Assembly: GCF_015674855.1 (NCBI RefSeq)
Contig: NZ_JADMLG010000003.1
Location: 499,917-563,916, forward strand
Length of the DNA: 64,000 bases
Direction: 5' to 3'
Source: Nocardia bovistercoris
GTDB taxonomy: Bacteria; Actinomycetota; Actinomycetes; Mycobacteriales; Mycobacteriaceae
Part shown: positions 7,782-17,063 of the stretch, piece after piece
Layout of the letters: each line of letters opens with the position of its first letter
Numbering within the stretch: position 1 is the stretch's first letter
Program-made: the position numbers and the translations under genes
The notes under the pieces: model-generated
Database searches by the model: none
What the model was told of the DNA's origin: nothing
The model's input: the letters and a program-made list of their open reading frames with translations, nothing else

Positions 7782-9010
7782 CCACCGCAGCCGAAGTACC
7801 GCCCGAACTCGTCGTCGACTTCGATGTCTACGACAGCTCGATGGCATTCCCGATCGACAACGTTCAGCAGCACGCCGCCGAACTCGCCGCCAAGGGTCCG
7901 GTCGTCTACTCCACCGCGCACGGCGGCCACTGGATCGTGACCGGATACCAGGAAGTCCACGAGGTCCTGCGCGACCACGAAACCTTCTCCAGCTATCCGA
8001 ACAATCTGGTGACCACCACGGCGGGTTTCGGTAAGTTCATTCCGATCGAGCTCGATCCGCCGGAGCACACCGGTTATCGGCTCGCACTGCAACCGCTGTT
8101 CAACCCGACCCGCATGAAAGCACTCGAGGACGACATCCGAAAGGTCGTCGACGAACTCATCGACGGATTCGCGGAAAAAGGCGAGGCGGAGTTCATCGCC
8201 GAATTCGCCCACGAACTTCCCACCCGCGTATTCCTGGCCCTGATGGACTGGCCGATCGAAGACGCGCCCCTGTTCACCGACGCGACCGATATCGTACTCA
8301 CCGGTATTCCCGGAGCCAGTGCCGAGGAATCCGACCGAGCCCGTGGCGAGGCCGCGGTGAAGATGCTCGGCTACTTCCAGAACATGATCAATGCGCGGCG
8401 GCAGAACCCCGGCACCGACATCACCTCGCAACTCATCCACGCCGAGTACCAACTCGACGGTGGTGCGCGCACACTGTCCGACGACGAACTCAACCGCATG
8501 TTCTTCCTGTTGCTCATCGCCGGTCTGCACACGGTGCAGGGTTCATTGGCCTGGAGTGTCGTCCATCTGGCGAACAACCCCGATCGGCGCCAGGAGATCA
8601 TCGCCGACGACAGTGTGATCCCCACTGCCGTCGAAGAGATCCTGCGCATCGAAGCCGCCGTCGTACCCGGCCGAAGGGCAACGCGGGCAACGGAACTCGG
8701 TGGTGTGCGGATCGCGGAGGGCGATCAGCTGATCCTGCTGCTGTGTGCGGCGAACCGTGACCCGGCGGAATTCGAGAACCCGAGCGAACTCGATCTCTAC
8801 CGACTGCCCAACCGCCACCTCTCCTTCGGCGCGGGCGCACACCGCTGCATCGGGTCACACCTCGCACGCATCGAACTCAAAATCGCACTCGAGGAACTGC
8901 ACCGACGCATACCGGACTACAGCTTGGTCGAAGCCGACCCGCCGGTCATGCATTTCAGTCAGGTTCGAGGCTGCACCCGACTGCCGATCACCTTCACCCC
9001 CCGGCACTGA
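7778..9010 (+). CDS. Cytochrome P450 of the conservon operon, with His in place of the I-helix acid
   Basis: 410 residues, full bacterial P450 length. The heme loop FGAGAHRCIG carries C357 as iron ligand and the K-helix ExxR is in EEILRIE. The I-helix reads LLIAGLHTVQGS, so the usual acid before the conserved threonine (AG-x-D-T) is H251 next to T252; this could change proton delivery during oxygen activation. Some conservons are known to end with one or two P450 genes. The substrate is unknown; electrons should come from the ferredoxin encoded just upstream. Last gene of the operon. Confidence 0.9.
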   Translation: MTTAAEVPPELVVDFDVYDSSMAFPIDNVQQHAAELAAKGPVVYSTAHGGHWIVTGYQEVHEVLRDHETFSSYPNNLVTTTAGFGKFIPIELDPPEHTGYRLALQPLFNPTRMKALEDDIRKVVDELIDGFAEKGEAEFIAEFAHELPTRVFLALMDWPIEDAPLFTDATDIVLTGIPGASAEESDRARGEAAVKMLGYFQNMINARRQNPGTDITSQLIHAEYQLDGGARTLSDDELNRMFFLLLIAGLHTVQGSLAWSVVHLANNPDRRQEIIADDSVIPTAVEEILRIEAAVVPGRRATRATELGGVRIAEGDQLILLLCAANRDPAEFENPSELDLYRLPNRHLSFGAGAHRCIGSHLARIELKIALEELHRRIPDYSLVEADPPVMHFSQVRGCTRLPITFTPRH

Positions 9011-9138
9011 CCGAGCCCGGCGCTCGTGCCCTTCAGGTTCCACTTGCCATACTGGTGGTGGACTCGGATGAGGAGGCAGATGTGAAGCGACGTCAGTTCT
9101 TCAAGCAACTGCCCTCGGACCAGGAACAGCCGCATCCC

Positions 9139-9339
9139 TCACCGCCAGCCCTGCTGCTGCCAGCGACCGTTTCCCTGGCGCGACGAACAGCACGAAGCAT
9201 TGCCGACCACTGCCTGCCGCGACAAACTCTCGAACACCCGGCCGTACTGGGCAATCTCCCGTGGCTGGGTGATGGTCAGTTCCGCAGTGATCGCCTCGAC
9301 CAGGACCATACGGTTGTCGTAGAGGATCAACTGTTGCAT
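9139..9339 (-). pseudogene. C-terminal fragment of a DUF5753 helix-turn-helix regulator
   Basis: The frame contains DNRMVLVEAITAELTITQP and REIAQYGRVFESLSRQAV, which match the end of DUF5753 ligand-binding domains that follow XRE-type helix-turn-helix domains in Nocardia and Streptomyces. The DNA-binding half is missing, and the frame ends in unrelated residues after about 45 codons. I read it as a remnant. The rest of 9011-9422 shows no gene. Confidence 0.45.
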
Positions 9340-9422
9340 TCGGTGAGTACTTCCCGTCTCGGTGGGACAGTGAGGCCGGACAGCAGAGGTGACGCGGACT
9401 CACACACCCGTGGTCGGCAGCG

Positions 9423-10193
9423 TCAACGATGCATGCCGGCCGCTGAATGGCTGCTGAGAATTGCGCTCGAATGCGCATCGGTCAGGGCCGCGGCAGCACC
9501 GACCGTCATCGCGATCGAACCCCCGAACAGCGCGCCGCCGACGATGTCGGTCAGCCAGTGCAAGCCCAGATACAGACGACTTCCCCCTACCGAGGCGACC
9601 ACCGCGACGGTGATAACGGTGGCATATGCGCGTCGAGCGCACGACGTTCGCCACCCCGAGGACAACAGCATGACGAGCACGGCGACCGCCGTGGTCCCGG
9701 TCACGTGTCCGGACGGGTAGGACGCGTCACCCACCACAGCCATACGCATCTCCAACGGCGGGCGCGCGACACCGAAAGCCTGTTTGATACAAGGGATTCC
9801 GATAGATGCGACCGCGACGGCGGTCGGAAGCAGCACCAACGGCACGAGACTGAGCCGACGCCACGACAGCAAGGTGGCGACGGCAAGGCTGATCACCGCC
9901 AACCCGGCGGGATCGGCGCAGGTTGTTATCACCGACACCGCCCTCGACGCGTCCGGCGACCGATGAGTGACAAACCAGCTACTGGCGGCGGTGTCGAGTC
10001 GTGCTACCGAAGGTATTGTTCGTGCCGCGACACCCACTGCCAGGAACACAGCGGCCGAGCCCACCGCGCGTGCTGCGCGAACGGCGGCGAGTTCCACTGA
10101 GGTGCCGGTACCGACGTGACGCGCCGCCAGCGGGGCCGTCAGCGTGATCGCGACCGCGACACCGGCCAGGACCAGCGCCGCGTTCACCCCCAC
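9423..10193 (-). CDS. PAP2-superfamily membrane phosphatase
   Basis: 256 residues with about six membrane helices. The three parts of the PAP2 active site are present: KQAFGVARP, then YPSGH, then GSRLYLGLHWLTD, whose histidines and arginines act on phosphate esters at the outer membrane face. Likely substrates are undecaprenyl pyrophosphate or other lipid phosphates. It lies 61 nt downstream of the response-regulator gene on the same strand, so the two probably form an operon. A GTG at 10193 is the longest start; a second GTG two codons later is possible. Confidence 0.85.
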   Translation of the reverse strand: MGVNAALVLAGVAVAITLTAPLAARHVGTGTSVELAAVRAARAVGSAAVFLAVGVAARTIPSVARLDTAASSWFVTHRSPDASRAVSVITTCADPAGLAVISLAVATLLSWRRLSLVPLVLLPTAVAVASIGIPCIKQAFGVARPPLEMRMAVVGDASYPSGHVTGTTAVAVLVMLLSSGWRTSCARRAYATVITVAVVASVGGSRLYLGLHWLTDIVGGALFGGSIAMTVGAAAALTDAHSSAILSSHSAAGMHR

Positions 10194-10254
10194 TCAATCC
10201 GCGACGGGCCGCTGCGGCGCACCGATATCGGTCCGGGTGTGTCACCGAGCCCGC

Positions 10255-10929
10255 TCACCTGCCGTCTCGCAGTCGGTAGCCGACGCCGCGAACGGTTTCT
10301 ATGCTCGCGGCGTCGAAGGGTATGTCGATCTTGCGGCGCAGGTAACCGACGTAGACCTCGACGATGTTGTCGTCGCCCTCGTAGTTGCTGTCCCACACCG
10401 CCCGCAGAATCTCGGCTTTGGTGACGACATCTCCTTTGTGTCGCATCAGGAACTCCAGCAGTCCGTACTCGCGAGGTGTCAATTCCAGTTGTCGCTCGGC
10501 GCGGGTGACCCGGCGCCGCGCCGGATCCAAGGACAAGTCCCCGGCAGCGAGAACGACCGGGCGTTCCGGCGCCCCGCGCCGGAGCAGAGCGCGCAAGCGG
10601 GCGACCAGGATCACGAAAGAGAACGGTTTGGTCAGGTAGTCGTCGGCTCCGAGATCGAACGCGTCGGCTTGGTCGTACTCGCCGTCCTTCGCCGAGAGCA
10701 TCAGTACCGGCGTCCACACGCGGGCCGCACGCAGTTCGCGCACGATCTGATAGCCGTGTTTGCCCGGCAGCATGATGTCGAGCACGATTACGTCGTAGTG
10801 GCCGGTGACGGCGAGGTGGAAGCCTTCGTCACCGTCGTTGGCGACCTCCACGACGAATCCTTCGGCGACCAACCCACGTCGCAACGTTTCGGCCAAACGC
10901 ACCTCGTCATCGACCACCAGTACCCGCAT
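10255..10929 (-). CDS. OmpR/PhoB-family response regulator
   Basis: 224 residues. The receiver domain has acidic residues D7-D8, phospho-acceptor D51 (in VLDIMLPG), and a conserved lysine in LTKPF (about 101). The C-terminal winged helix includes LTPREYGLLEFLMRHKGDVV and ends ETVRGVGYRL. There is no histidine kinase immediately beside it on this strand; the nearest is at 12162 on the other strand, and I infer it to be the partner. It may control both PAP2 genes and the envelope cluster. Confidence 0.92.
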   Translation of the reverse strand: MRVLVVDDEVRLAETLRRGLVAEGFVVEVANDGDEGFHLAVTGHYDVIVLDIMLPGKHGYQIVRELRAARVWTPVLMLSAKDGEYDQADAFDLGADDYLTKPFSFVILVARLRALLRRGAPERPVVLAAGDLSLDPARRRVTRAERQLELTPREYGLLEFLMRHKGDVVTKAEILRAVWDSNYEGDDNIVEVYVGYLRRKIDIPFDAASIETVRGVGYRLRDGR

Positions 10930-11045
10930 CGGCCTGCCCTTTCGTCGACAACGACGTCATCGGATCTCATTCCTACCCGTCTGTTCACCGGTAGTAGGCA
11001 ACCTCCTCAGCGTTCTCACAGCGCGTCGCCACCACACTCACGGTC

Positions 11046-12041
11046 GTGTCGCATTCGTGGGAAACCATCGTCGAGGTGATCACCGAGGTGCACACCGAAG
11101 TCGCCACCGCGGAGATCGCGTTGTGGACCCTGGGCGTGTCCGCCGCGCTGGTGGTTGGCTCGGTCCTGATCCCACGGGCGCGCCAGTGGCGCGACGACGA
11201 TTCGGTGCGCCTGCGGTGGTCGAGCGTTCGTGTCGCGGCGATGGCCGCCGCGCTGGTGATACTCGGTGTGCAGGTCTCGGCATCGGGATGGCTGACCGGC
11301 GCGGATGTCGCCACCTACGACTGGTTTCTCACCCATCGTGATCCGACGCTGACAGTCGCGGCCAAGGGGTTGACGACCGTCGGCGGGCCGCTCGGCGTCT
11401 CGGCAGTGACAGCGCTGGCGGCGCTCGTGCTCGGGTGGCGACGCCGTGGTTTCGTCGCGGCTTCGGCTGTCCTCGGCATTGTCACAGTGGCGTTCACCGC
11501 GAGCAGCCTGACCAAGCTGGCCGTGGCCCGTGAGCGCCCACCACAGGTCGCGCGACTGGTCCCGGAGGACAACTATTCGTTCCCTTCCGGCCACGTTACC
11601 GCTATCACCGCGCTGGCCGGCGCTCTGCTGCTGGTCTATGCGCTCGGACGGCCGACGCGGGCGCGGATCGCGGTAGCTGTCACTCTCGCGGTCACCGTGG
11701 TGACGACGGTCGGGGCGACTCGCCTCTACCTGGGAGTTCACTGGCTCACCGATGTCGTCGGTGGCGTCATCCTCGGCGTCACGGTGGTCTGCGCGGCAAT
11801 GGTGCCACTCTGCTGGTCCACTTCCACACGAGCGCGACTGACAGGTACTCCCCCGCCGACTCCGATCTCCGTAGCAAACCATGGGAGTGATGCCGAGGCG
11901 GTGTCGACGAGACCCATTCCGGCCGCATCAGCCTATGCCCGGCGCACCAGGCCAGGACCCTCCCGACGAGCCGCGACTCGACGACAGTTGCCTGTGTATA
12001 TATGCCACCCAGTGGGAATCCGATCCTCTCGTGCCGGGTGA
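11046..12041 (+). CDS. PAP2-superfamily membrane phosphatase, second copy
   Basis: 331 residues from GTG 11046: about six membrane helices in the first 270 residues, then a basic, disordered tail. The active-site triad is intact: KLAVARERPP, FPSGH, and ATRLYLGVHWLTD. It resembles the PAP2 at 9423 in the core. It lies between the divergent response regulator (10929) and the sensor kinase (12162). A role in recycling of polyprenyl or other lipid pyrophosphates is the family expectation. Confidence 0.85.
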   Translation: MSHSWETIVEVITEVHTEVATAEIALWTLGVSAALVVGSVLIPRARQWRDDDSVRLRWSSVRVAAMAAALVILGVQVSASGWLTGADVATYDWFLTHRDPTLTVAAKGLTTVGGPLGVSAVTALAALVLGWRRRGFVAASAVLGIVTVAFTASSLTKLAVARERPPQVARLVPEDNYSFPSGHVTAITALAGALLLVYALGRPTRARIAVAVTLAVTVVTTVGATRLYLGVHWLTDVVGGVILGVTVVCAAMVPLCWSTSTRARLTGTPPPTPISVANHGSDAEAVSTRPIPAASAYARRTRPGPSRRAATRRQLPVYICHPVGIRSSRAG

Positions 12042-12161
12042 TACCCGACTCGGTTCATGACCGTGACCACTATGTAGGCGACGTGCCCATTAGCCTGGAA
12101 AGCGCCCAGTCGGCCGTGATGTCCGTGCACACCATCACATCCCTGCCCGGAAAGGTCTCGT

Positions 12162-13541
12162 GTGTCGAGGAAGTGGTTGCCGCCCGCGCCGTCGCAATGG
12201 GGTCTTCGTGTCCGATCGGCGCTGCTGGTTGTGGTGATCCTGACCATCGCGCTCGGAGCGGCCACCCTTGCGTTGACCCTCGTGCTGTACAGGTCGCTGG
12301 TATCGGCCTCCGACGACCTGGCGACCGCGCGGCTGCGCCAGATCGCCTACCAACTCCAGCTCGATGCCCCCGACGACCTCGACAACGGTGGACTCGTGCC
12401 GGACAGCCAGATCACCGCGATCCAGATCTTGGACGCCAACGCAGCGGTGGTGGCTTCATCGCCCGGTAGCCCGGCACGGCCGATGGTCACCGAACTCCCG
12501 GCGCCCGACTCGGTGCGACACGGCCTACGGCCCGAAGTCGGCTGCATCGATGACGTCCGGATCTCCACCCTCACCACCACCAGTCCCCTGTCGGGAACCC
12601 ATACCGTTGTCGTCGCGCTCGACCAGGAAGAACTCGAGAACACGATCGAACTCGTCGCGGTCCTCGTCGGCATCGGGGCGCCGTTCATAGTCGCTCTTGC
12701 CGCCGCATCGACCTACGCCCTGGTCAGCCGGTCACTGGGCTCGGTCGAACGCATTCGAACCCGAGTAGCGGCCATATCGATCGCCGACCTCACCGATCGA
12801 GTGCCGGTACCGCGACAACGCGATGAGATCGCCGCCCTGGCGCACACCATGAACGACATGCTCACCCGCATCCAGAACGGTCACGATGCCCAGAGACGCT
12901 TCGTCGGCGACGCCTCGCACGAATTGCGGTCCCCGCTGACCACGATCACCGCCGCTCTCGAACTCGGCCACGCCCGACCCGAACTACTCGACGCCGACCT
13001 CATCGCCGAAACGCTGCTCCCCGAAGCCGAACGCATGCGCCGACTCACCCAGGACCTACTGTTGTTGGCCCGCGCCGACGAGCACGACCTGCGAATACAC
13101 CCGGTCGACACCGACCTCGACGATATCCTCACCACCGAAATCCGACGGCTACGCGGGCACACCACACTTACGGTCACCACCGCGGTCCAGCCGGTGCGTA
13201 TCAGCGGCGACCCCGATCAGATCCAGAGAGTCGTACTCAACCTTCTCGACAACGCTGCTCGATACGCCGACAGTACTGTCGAGGTGAGACTCGCCCGCGA
13301 CGACGGCACCGCACGCCTCGAGATCGGCGACGACGGCCCGGGAATACCCGACGATGAACGCGAACGAGTCTTCGACCGCTTCTACCGGATCCAGCACGAC
13401 CGCAGTCGCCACACCGGCGGAACCGGACTCGGTCTGGCCATCGTCGCCGAGATCGTGACCGCCCATCACGGCAGCGTTCACATCGAACGATCTTCCGCCG
13501 GCGGCGCCTTGGTCGTCATCGAACTACCCGCATCGGAATGA
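12162..13541 (+). CDS. HAMP-domain sensor histidine kinase
   Basis: 459 residues from a GTG preceded by GGAAAGG. Membrane segments lie near 18-42 and 164-188 with an extracytoplasmic sensor loop of about 120 residues between. A HAMP domain is followed by the phospho-acceptor helix with H253 (GDASHELRSPL), then N-box NLLDNAARYA, D-box GDDGPGIP and G2-box GGTGLGLAI. The architecture is that of PhoQ/CutS-like kinases. The response regulator at 10255 is the only candidate partner nearby, separated by a PAP2 gene and on the other strand. Confidence 0.92.
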   Translation: MSRKWLPPAPSQWGLRVRSALLVVVILTIALGAATLALTLVLYRSLVSASDDLATARLRQIAYQLQLDAPDDLDNGGLVPDSQITAIQILDANAAVVASSPGSPARPMVTELPAPDSVRHGLRPEVGCIDDVRISTLTTTSPLSGTHTVVVALDQEELENTIELVAVLVGIGAPFIVALAAASTYALVSRSLGSVERIRTRVAAISIADLTDRVPVPRQRDEIAALAHTMNDMLTRIQNGHDAQRRFVGDASHELRSPLTTITAALELGHARPELLDADLIAETLLPEAERMRRLTQDLLLLARADEHDLRIHPVDTDLDDILTTEIRRLRGHTTLTVTTAVQPVRISGDPDQIQRVVLNLLDNAARYADSTVEVRLARDDGTARLEIGDDGPGIPDDERERVFDRFYRIQHDRSRHTGGTGLGLAIVAEIVTAHHGSVHIERSSAGGALVVIELPASE

Positions 13542-13697
13542 CACGGCGAGACCCGACTTCGATGCCCACGACCCGATTCCGGAATGGATGCCCAGCGCTA
13601 CGCGCCTGTGAACCGGCGCTGACTTGACGATTGCCCGTCGCGCCAGGAGCAGCCGCCACCACCACCGTTCGATCGGCCGAAGGACAGGAACGACATC

Positions 13698-13901
13698 ATG
13701 ATTCGCACCCGCACCACACTGGCCGCGCCGGCCGCTACCTTGATCGCCGCGGGCATCGTGGCCGGAATCGCTTCGACACATGCCGGCGACAGAGAGTACG
13801 CGAACTCGCCGGGCTCATCGGTCGTGGACACCCCTGAACCGGGCGACACACCCGACTCCGACCTCCCCGAGCCCGGCGATACACCCGATGAACTCGGCTA
13901 G
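13698..13901 (+). CDS. Small secreted acidic protein
   Basis: 67 residues. The first 30 form an Sec-type signal peptide (basic start RTRTT, hydrophobic run rich in A, I and G, then a TxA-like cleavage site near residue 29). The mature part is acidic and carries the motif PEPGDTPD twice, at about residues 46-53 and 57-64. I do not recognise a family. It follows the kinase gene on the same strand after about 150 nt. It could be a small surface or periplasmic protein; it might also be an over-called short frame. Confidence 0.5.
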   Translation: MIRTRTTLAAPAATLIAAGIVAGIASTHAGDREYANSPGSSVVDTPEPGDTPDSDLPEPGDTPDELG

Positions 13902-14147
13902 GACGAGGTGTCCACCGATGTCAACGCATACATCGGGGCCCCGCAGTCACCCCTTCGATGCTCAGACAGACACGTCGACACCGACTCGCGGAGACCGACA
14001 CCAGTCCGCCGGTGTATTCGGTCGACATCGATCTCGACGACATCCCCACCCGGACCCCGCCGGAGGCACGGGTGGGGATACGCCGTCCATGCCGCCAGAG
14101 CCTGCGGTTCTGCATTTTCTCAGCGCCTGTACGGCACCGTCGAACCT

Positions 14148-14786
14148 ATGACCCACGCACATTCCGCGGTCGGTGCACACGCGAGGATCACGACCATCGC
14201 CGAGGACCTGCTGTGGCTGCTGCTGGACGACTTCGCCGGCAACACCACTGTCGATTCGATCACCCTGCACCGCGTGTTGGCGGGAGCGGTGCTCGCGGAG
14301 CTGCGATCACACGACGGTGCCGTTCCGCCGCGCGATCCGTTGCTCGCCACCGTGGTCGCGGGCCATCGACGCATCGTGCTCGACCGGGCCGTCGATGACC
14401 TCGCGACCGGCGTGCGCGGGCCACTTCTCGACCGGCTGTGCGCCGACCACCGCGTCGACCGGCGAACACGTCGTAGCTTCAGGTTCATTCCTCGCACCAC
14501 CTGGCCGACCAGTGACCCCGCAGGCAAAGCCGAGCTCCGCCACAGCCTGCACTCCGCCGTCCTCGACGCGCACACCCCGGATACCCGAACCCTGGCCTTG
14601 ATCGGTCTGCTGCACACCGCTGGAGCATTGCCGTACCAGTTTCCGCGATGGTCGCGCAACACAATCGATCGCCGAGGCCGCCAAATATGTCTCGATCATC
14701 CTGACTTCGCCGACATCATCGCCGCAGTCCGACACGCGGTCTGCCGCGCGCGCGCCGACGATTACACAGTTCGCTACGGCTTCTGA
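14148..14786 (+). CDS. GPP34 (Golgi phosphoprotein 3 like) protein
   Basis: 212 residues. The start motif AEDLLWLLLDDFAGNTTVDS followed by RVLAGAVLAELRSH is the recognisable beginning of the bacterial GPP34 family, related to eukaryotic GOLPH3, a phosphoinositide-binding protein. Bacterial members are cytoplasmic, of unknown function, and are abundant in actinomycetes. I chose ATG 14148 because the family begins here; upstream codons in the same frame are not conserved-looking. The neighbourhood is devoted to lipid phosphates and membranes. Confidence 0.8.
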   Translation: MTHAHSAVGAHARITTIAEDLLWLLLDDFAGNTTVDSITLHRVLAGAVLAELRSHDGAVPPRDPLLATVVAGHRRIVLDRAVDDLATGVRGPLLDRLCADHRVDRRTRRSFRFIPRTTWPTSDPAGKAELRHSLHSAVLDAHTPDTRTLALIGLLHTAGALPYQFPRWSRNTIDRRGRQICLDHPDFADIIAAVRHAVCRARADDYTVRYGF

Positions 14787-14797
14787 TACCCCGAAGC

Positions 14798-15331
14798 TCA
14801 TCGAGGAGCTGCACACCTCGCGACGTAACCACCGACCGGACATCCCCTATCTACGATCGAACCTCGAGCCCGAGCGCTCTGACACCCAGGCGACCTGAAC
14901 GCGCCACCGATCCACACCAGGATCGAGTGGCGGTGCGTACCAACCGAACCCGGGCAGACCTTCTCCAGCAGGGCGCCGAGGTAGTTGCGTACGGCCTTCT
15001 CCAACAGCAACCCCGCCACACCGACCGGGATGGTCGCCAGGATCAGCAAAACTCCCAATCTGGCTTCCGGAGTGCGGATCTCACGAATGCGGGTCGCGTG
15101 CCGGAGTCCGACGATGATTCGTGTCCACTCCCGACGGTAGTAGACCAGCAGCGCCAGTGCTGTGGCGACGTGCAAGGCGACCAACAGTGCCAGATACGGT
15201 GAATCCGGCGCCGACATGTCCAGGTCCTTCGCCCACTGCCCACCGATCCAAGCCGGCAACAGGATGCTGTGTCCCAGACTCGACACCGGGAACAACTCAC
15301 CGATCCCCTGCACGAGCAAGTCCGGACTCAT
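14798..15331 (-). pseudogene. uppP: 3'-truncated undecaprenyl-diphosphatase (UppP/BacA)
   Basis: Residues 1-120 match UppP closely: GELFPVSSLGHSILLPAW near the start, DSPYLALLVALHVATALALLVYY, then ATIPVGVAGLLLEKAVRNYLG. A complete enzyme has about 270-290 residues with a second half bearing further catalytic motifs. Here homology stops near 14980 and a non-homologous tail runs to a stop at 14798. The ATG overlaps the stop of the COG4705 gene (ATGA, 15328-15331), so the gene was once translated in an operon. UppP normally recycles undecaprenyl pyrophosphate; this copy should be inactive, and another must exist in the genome. Confidence 0.7.
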
Positions 15332-16575
15332 CCGAGCGAGGTGAGCAGTGAAGATAGGGCACCGATTTCGGCGCTCGGATCCGGTTTACGCGCTCGGATC
15401 GCTTCGAGGACCGCGTCGATCTGTCCATCGAGAGTCGTCCACGCGGCCCGATCGATCGACCGAAGCGTCGATTCGTCTTTGTCCCATACAGTTTCGAGGT
15501 CCTTCACCCGCATCTTGGCCTCACTCTGCTGTCCGGCCCGCACCTTGGACAGTGTGTCCTGGGCGATGGTGCGGAACTTCGCGACCTCTTCCGGCGGGAA
15601 ATGCGCACTCGCCGTCCCCGGAGCTACCGACATACTCACCTGCGCGCCGGCCTCGTCGTCACCACCGACAGACTCGTGTGGCTGTGTCGAGGCCCATCCG
15701 ACCAGCGATACCGCGACCAAGGCGACGACCGCGAAATAACCGACCATGAGGCGCTCACGCCCGGACGAAACAGCCGATTCGGTCCGCACGGCATCGGCAT
15801 CGGCATCGATGACGTCACGCCGAGTGCGGGTCAGATACACCATGACCGCAGCGATCGCGACGAGGAACACCACACTGGTGACAGCCGTACCCACTCCGAG
15901 TCCGTGATCAGCCGTCGGTGAAGCGAACCAGTCCCCGAGATTCGCCCCTAGCGGGCGAGTCAGGATGTAAGCCGACCAGAACGACAGGACTGCGTTCGCG
16001 CCGCACCGCCACCCGAGCACAACCGCTGCGATCAGCCCCGCCGGCAGCAGTACCGACACCCCAGGTCCCCACCCGGTGAGTTGCAACACCCAATCTCCCA
16101 CCGCGGTTCCCAACGCGAAGGTGACCAGGACCGCGACCCAATAGAACACCTCGCGCGGGGTGGTCACGATGCTGTGGATCGACAACGTCCGTTCTCGGGC
16201 ATACCAGATACCGAACACACCCGCCAACACCACGGCGAACACACTCGTGCTCACCGCCAGCGGAACCGAAAGATCATCGGTGAGGATATCGGTATACAGT
16301 GTGCCGCTCACGCTCAGCACAACCACTGTCGACCAATACACAACCGGCACATACCGATTCATCCGCAGCTGCCGGCCCAACACAGCCACCAGGACACCGG
16401 TGAACAGCGTCGCGGTCACATCCAGCCCCAACCCGAGGGTCGTGGCCATCCAATCGGCGAAACTCTCGCCCACCGTGGTGCACAGAATCTTGATGACCCA
16501 GAACCACAGCGTGACTTCAGGCACCTTGCTCAACATGCGGCCGGTCGCTCCGCCGGGATTCGTCGTCTCCGTCAC
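15328..16575 (-). CDS. COG4705-type multi-pass membrane protein
   Basis: 415 residues. It begins with LSKVPEVTLWFWVIKILCTTVGESFADW, the hallmark of COG4705 membrane proteins, and shows two similar halves of four to five helices each; the second half repeats the EVFYW...TFALGTAVGDW pattern. A further single helix (about 285-305) is followed by a soluble C-terminal region of about 110 residues that is unusual for the family. The function is unknown; relatives occur beside two-component systems and PAP2 phosphatases in actinobacteria. Translationally coupled to the uppP remnant. Confidence 0.75.
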   Translation of the reverse strand: MTETTNPGGATGRMLSKVPEVTLWFWVIKILCTTVGESFADWMATTLGLGLDVTATLFTGVLVAVLGRQLRMNRYVPVVYWSTVVVLSVSGTLYTDILTDDLSVPLAVSTSVFAVVLAGVFGIWYARERTLSIHSIVTTPREVFYWVAVLVTFALGTAVGDWVLQLTGWGPGVSVLLPAGLIAAVVLGWRCGANAVLSFWSAYILTRPLGANLGDWFASPTADHGLGVGTAVTSVVFLVAIAAVMVYLTRTRRDVIDADADAVRTESAVSSGRERLMVGYFAVVALVAVSLVGWASTQPHESVGGDDEAGAQVSMSVAPGTASAHFPPEEVAKFRTIAQDTLSKVRAGQQSEAKMRVKDLETVWDKDESTLRSIDRAAWTTLDGQIDAVLEAIRARKPDPSAEIGALSSLLTSLG

Positions 16576-17063
16576 AGCCGCAGACCGTACTTATCGACCG
16601 CTGTGCCAACGCTGAGGAAGTCGGCACACCAGCCCCAGAACATCGGCCCCTGGCTGCAGAACGAGGCCACGTCCAAACAGGTCTCGGCCGATAAGAGCAG
16701 GTCAGCACCTTAACCTCTCAGCGTGAGAGCCATAACGCAGTTCGTAACGCACTGTGCAGGCCCGAATTCCGCCAGTGCAAATGGCACAGCGGATTCGTTT
16801 CACGCCGACGCGCAACACTCGGAGGATGACCCACCCGAGTTGATTGCCAAATATTTGACAATATCGAAGGTCGGCGGCGCGTCGACGGATAGACATGCCG
16901 GGCCATTCCCACGGAGTCGCTCACGCGTTCCACGACCGCACAGCGCGTGGGCGACCAACGCGCTTCGCCGACGAAAGTGACCGCACCCGAAACGAGCCGG
17001 CCTCGACCAGCCTACTCAGCTGCGTCGAGGCCGACTGCACTTTTCGCTCGCCATCTCGGCGCC
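16576..17063. other. Intergenic stretch without a recognisable gene
   Basis: No frame here has a plausible product in either direction. The segment separates the divergently placed COG4705 gene start and the end of the TetR gene and is less GC-rich (for instance near 16840-16870). It probably contains the COG4705 promoter. Confidence 0.5.

Noticed and set aside
13908..14147. N-terminal extension of the GPP34 gene in the same frame
   Set aside because: The extension is arginine- and proline-rich, unlike the family, and the GPP34 motif begins right after the ATG at 14148.
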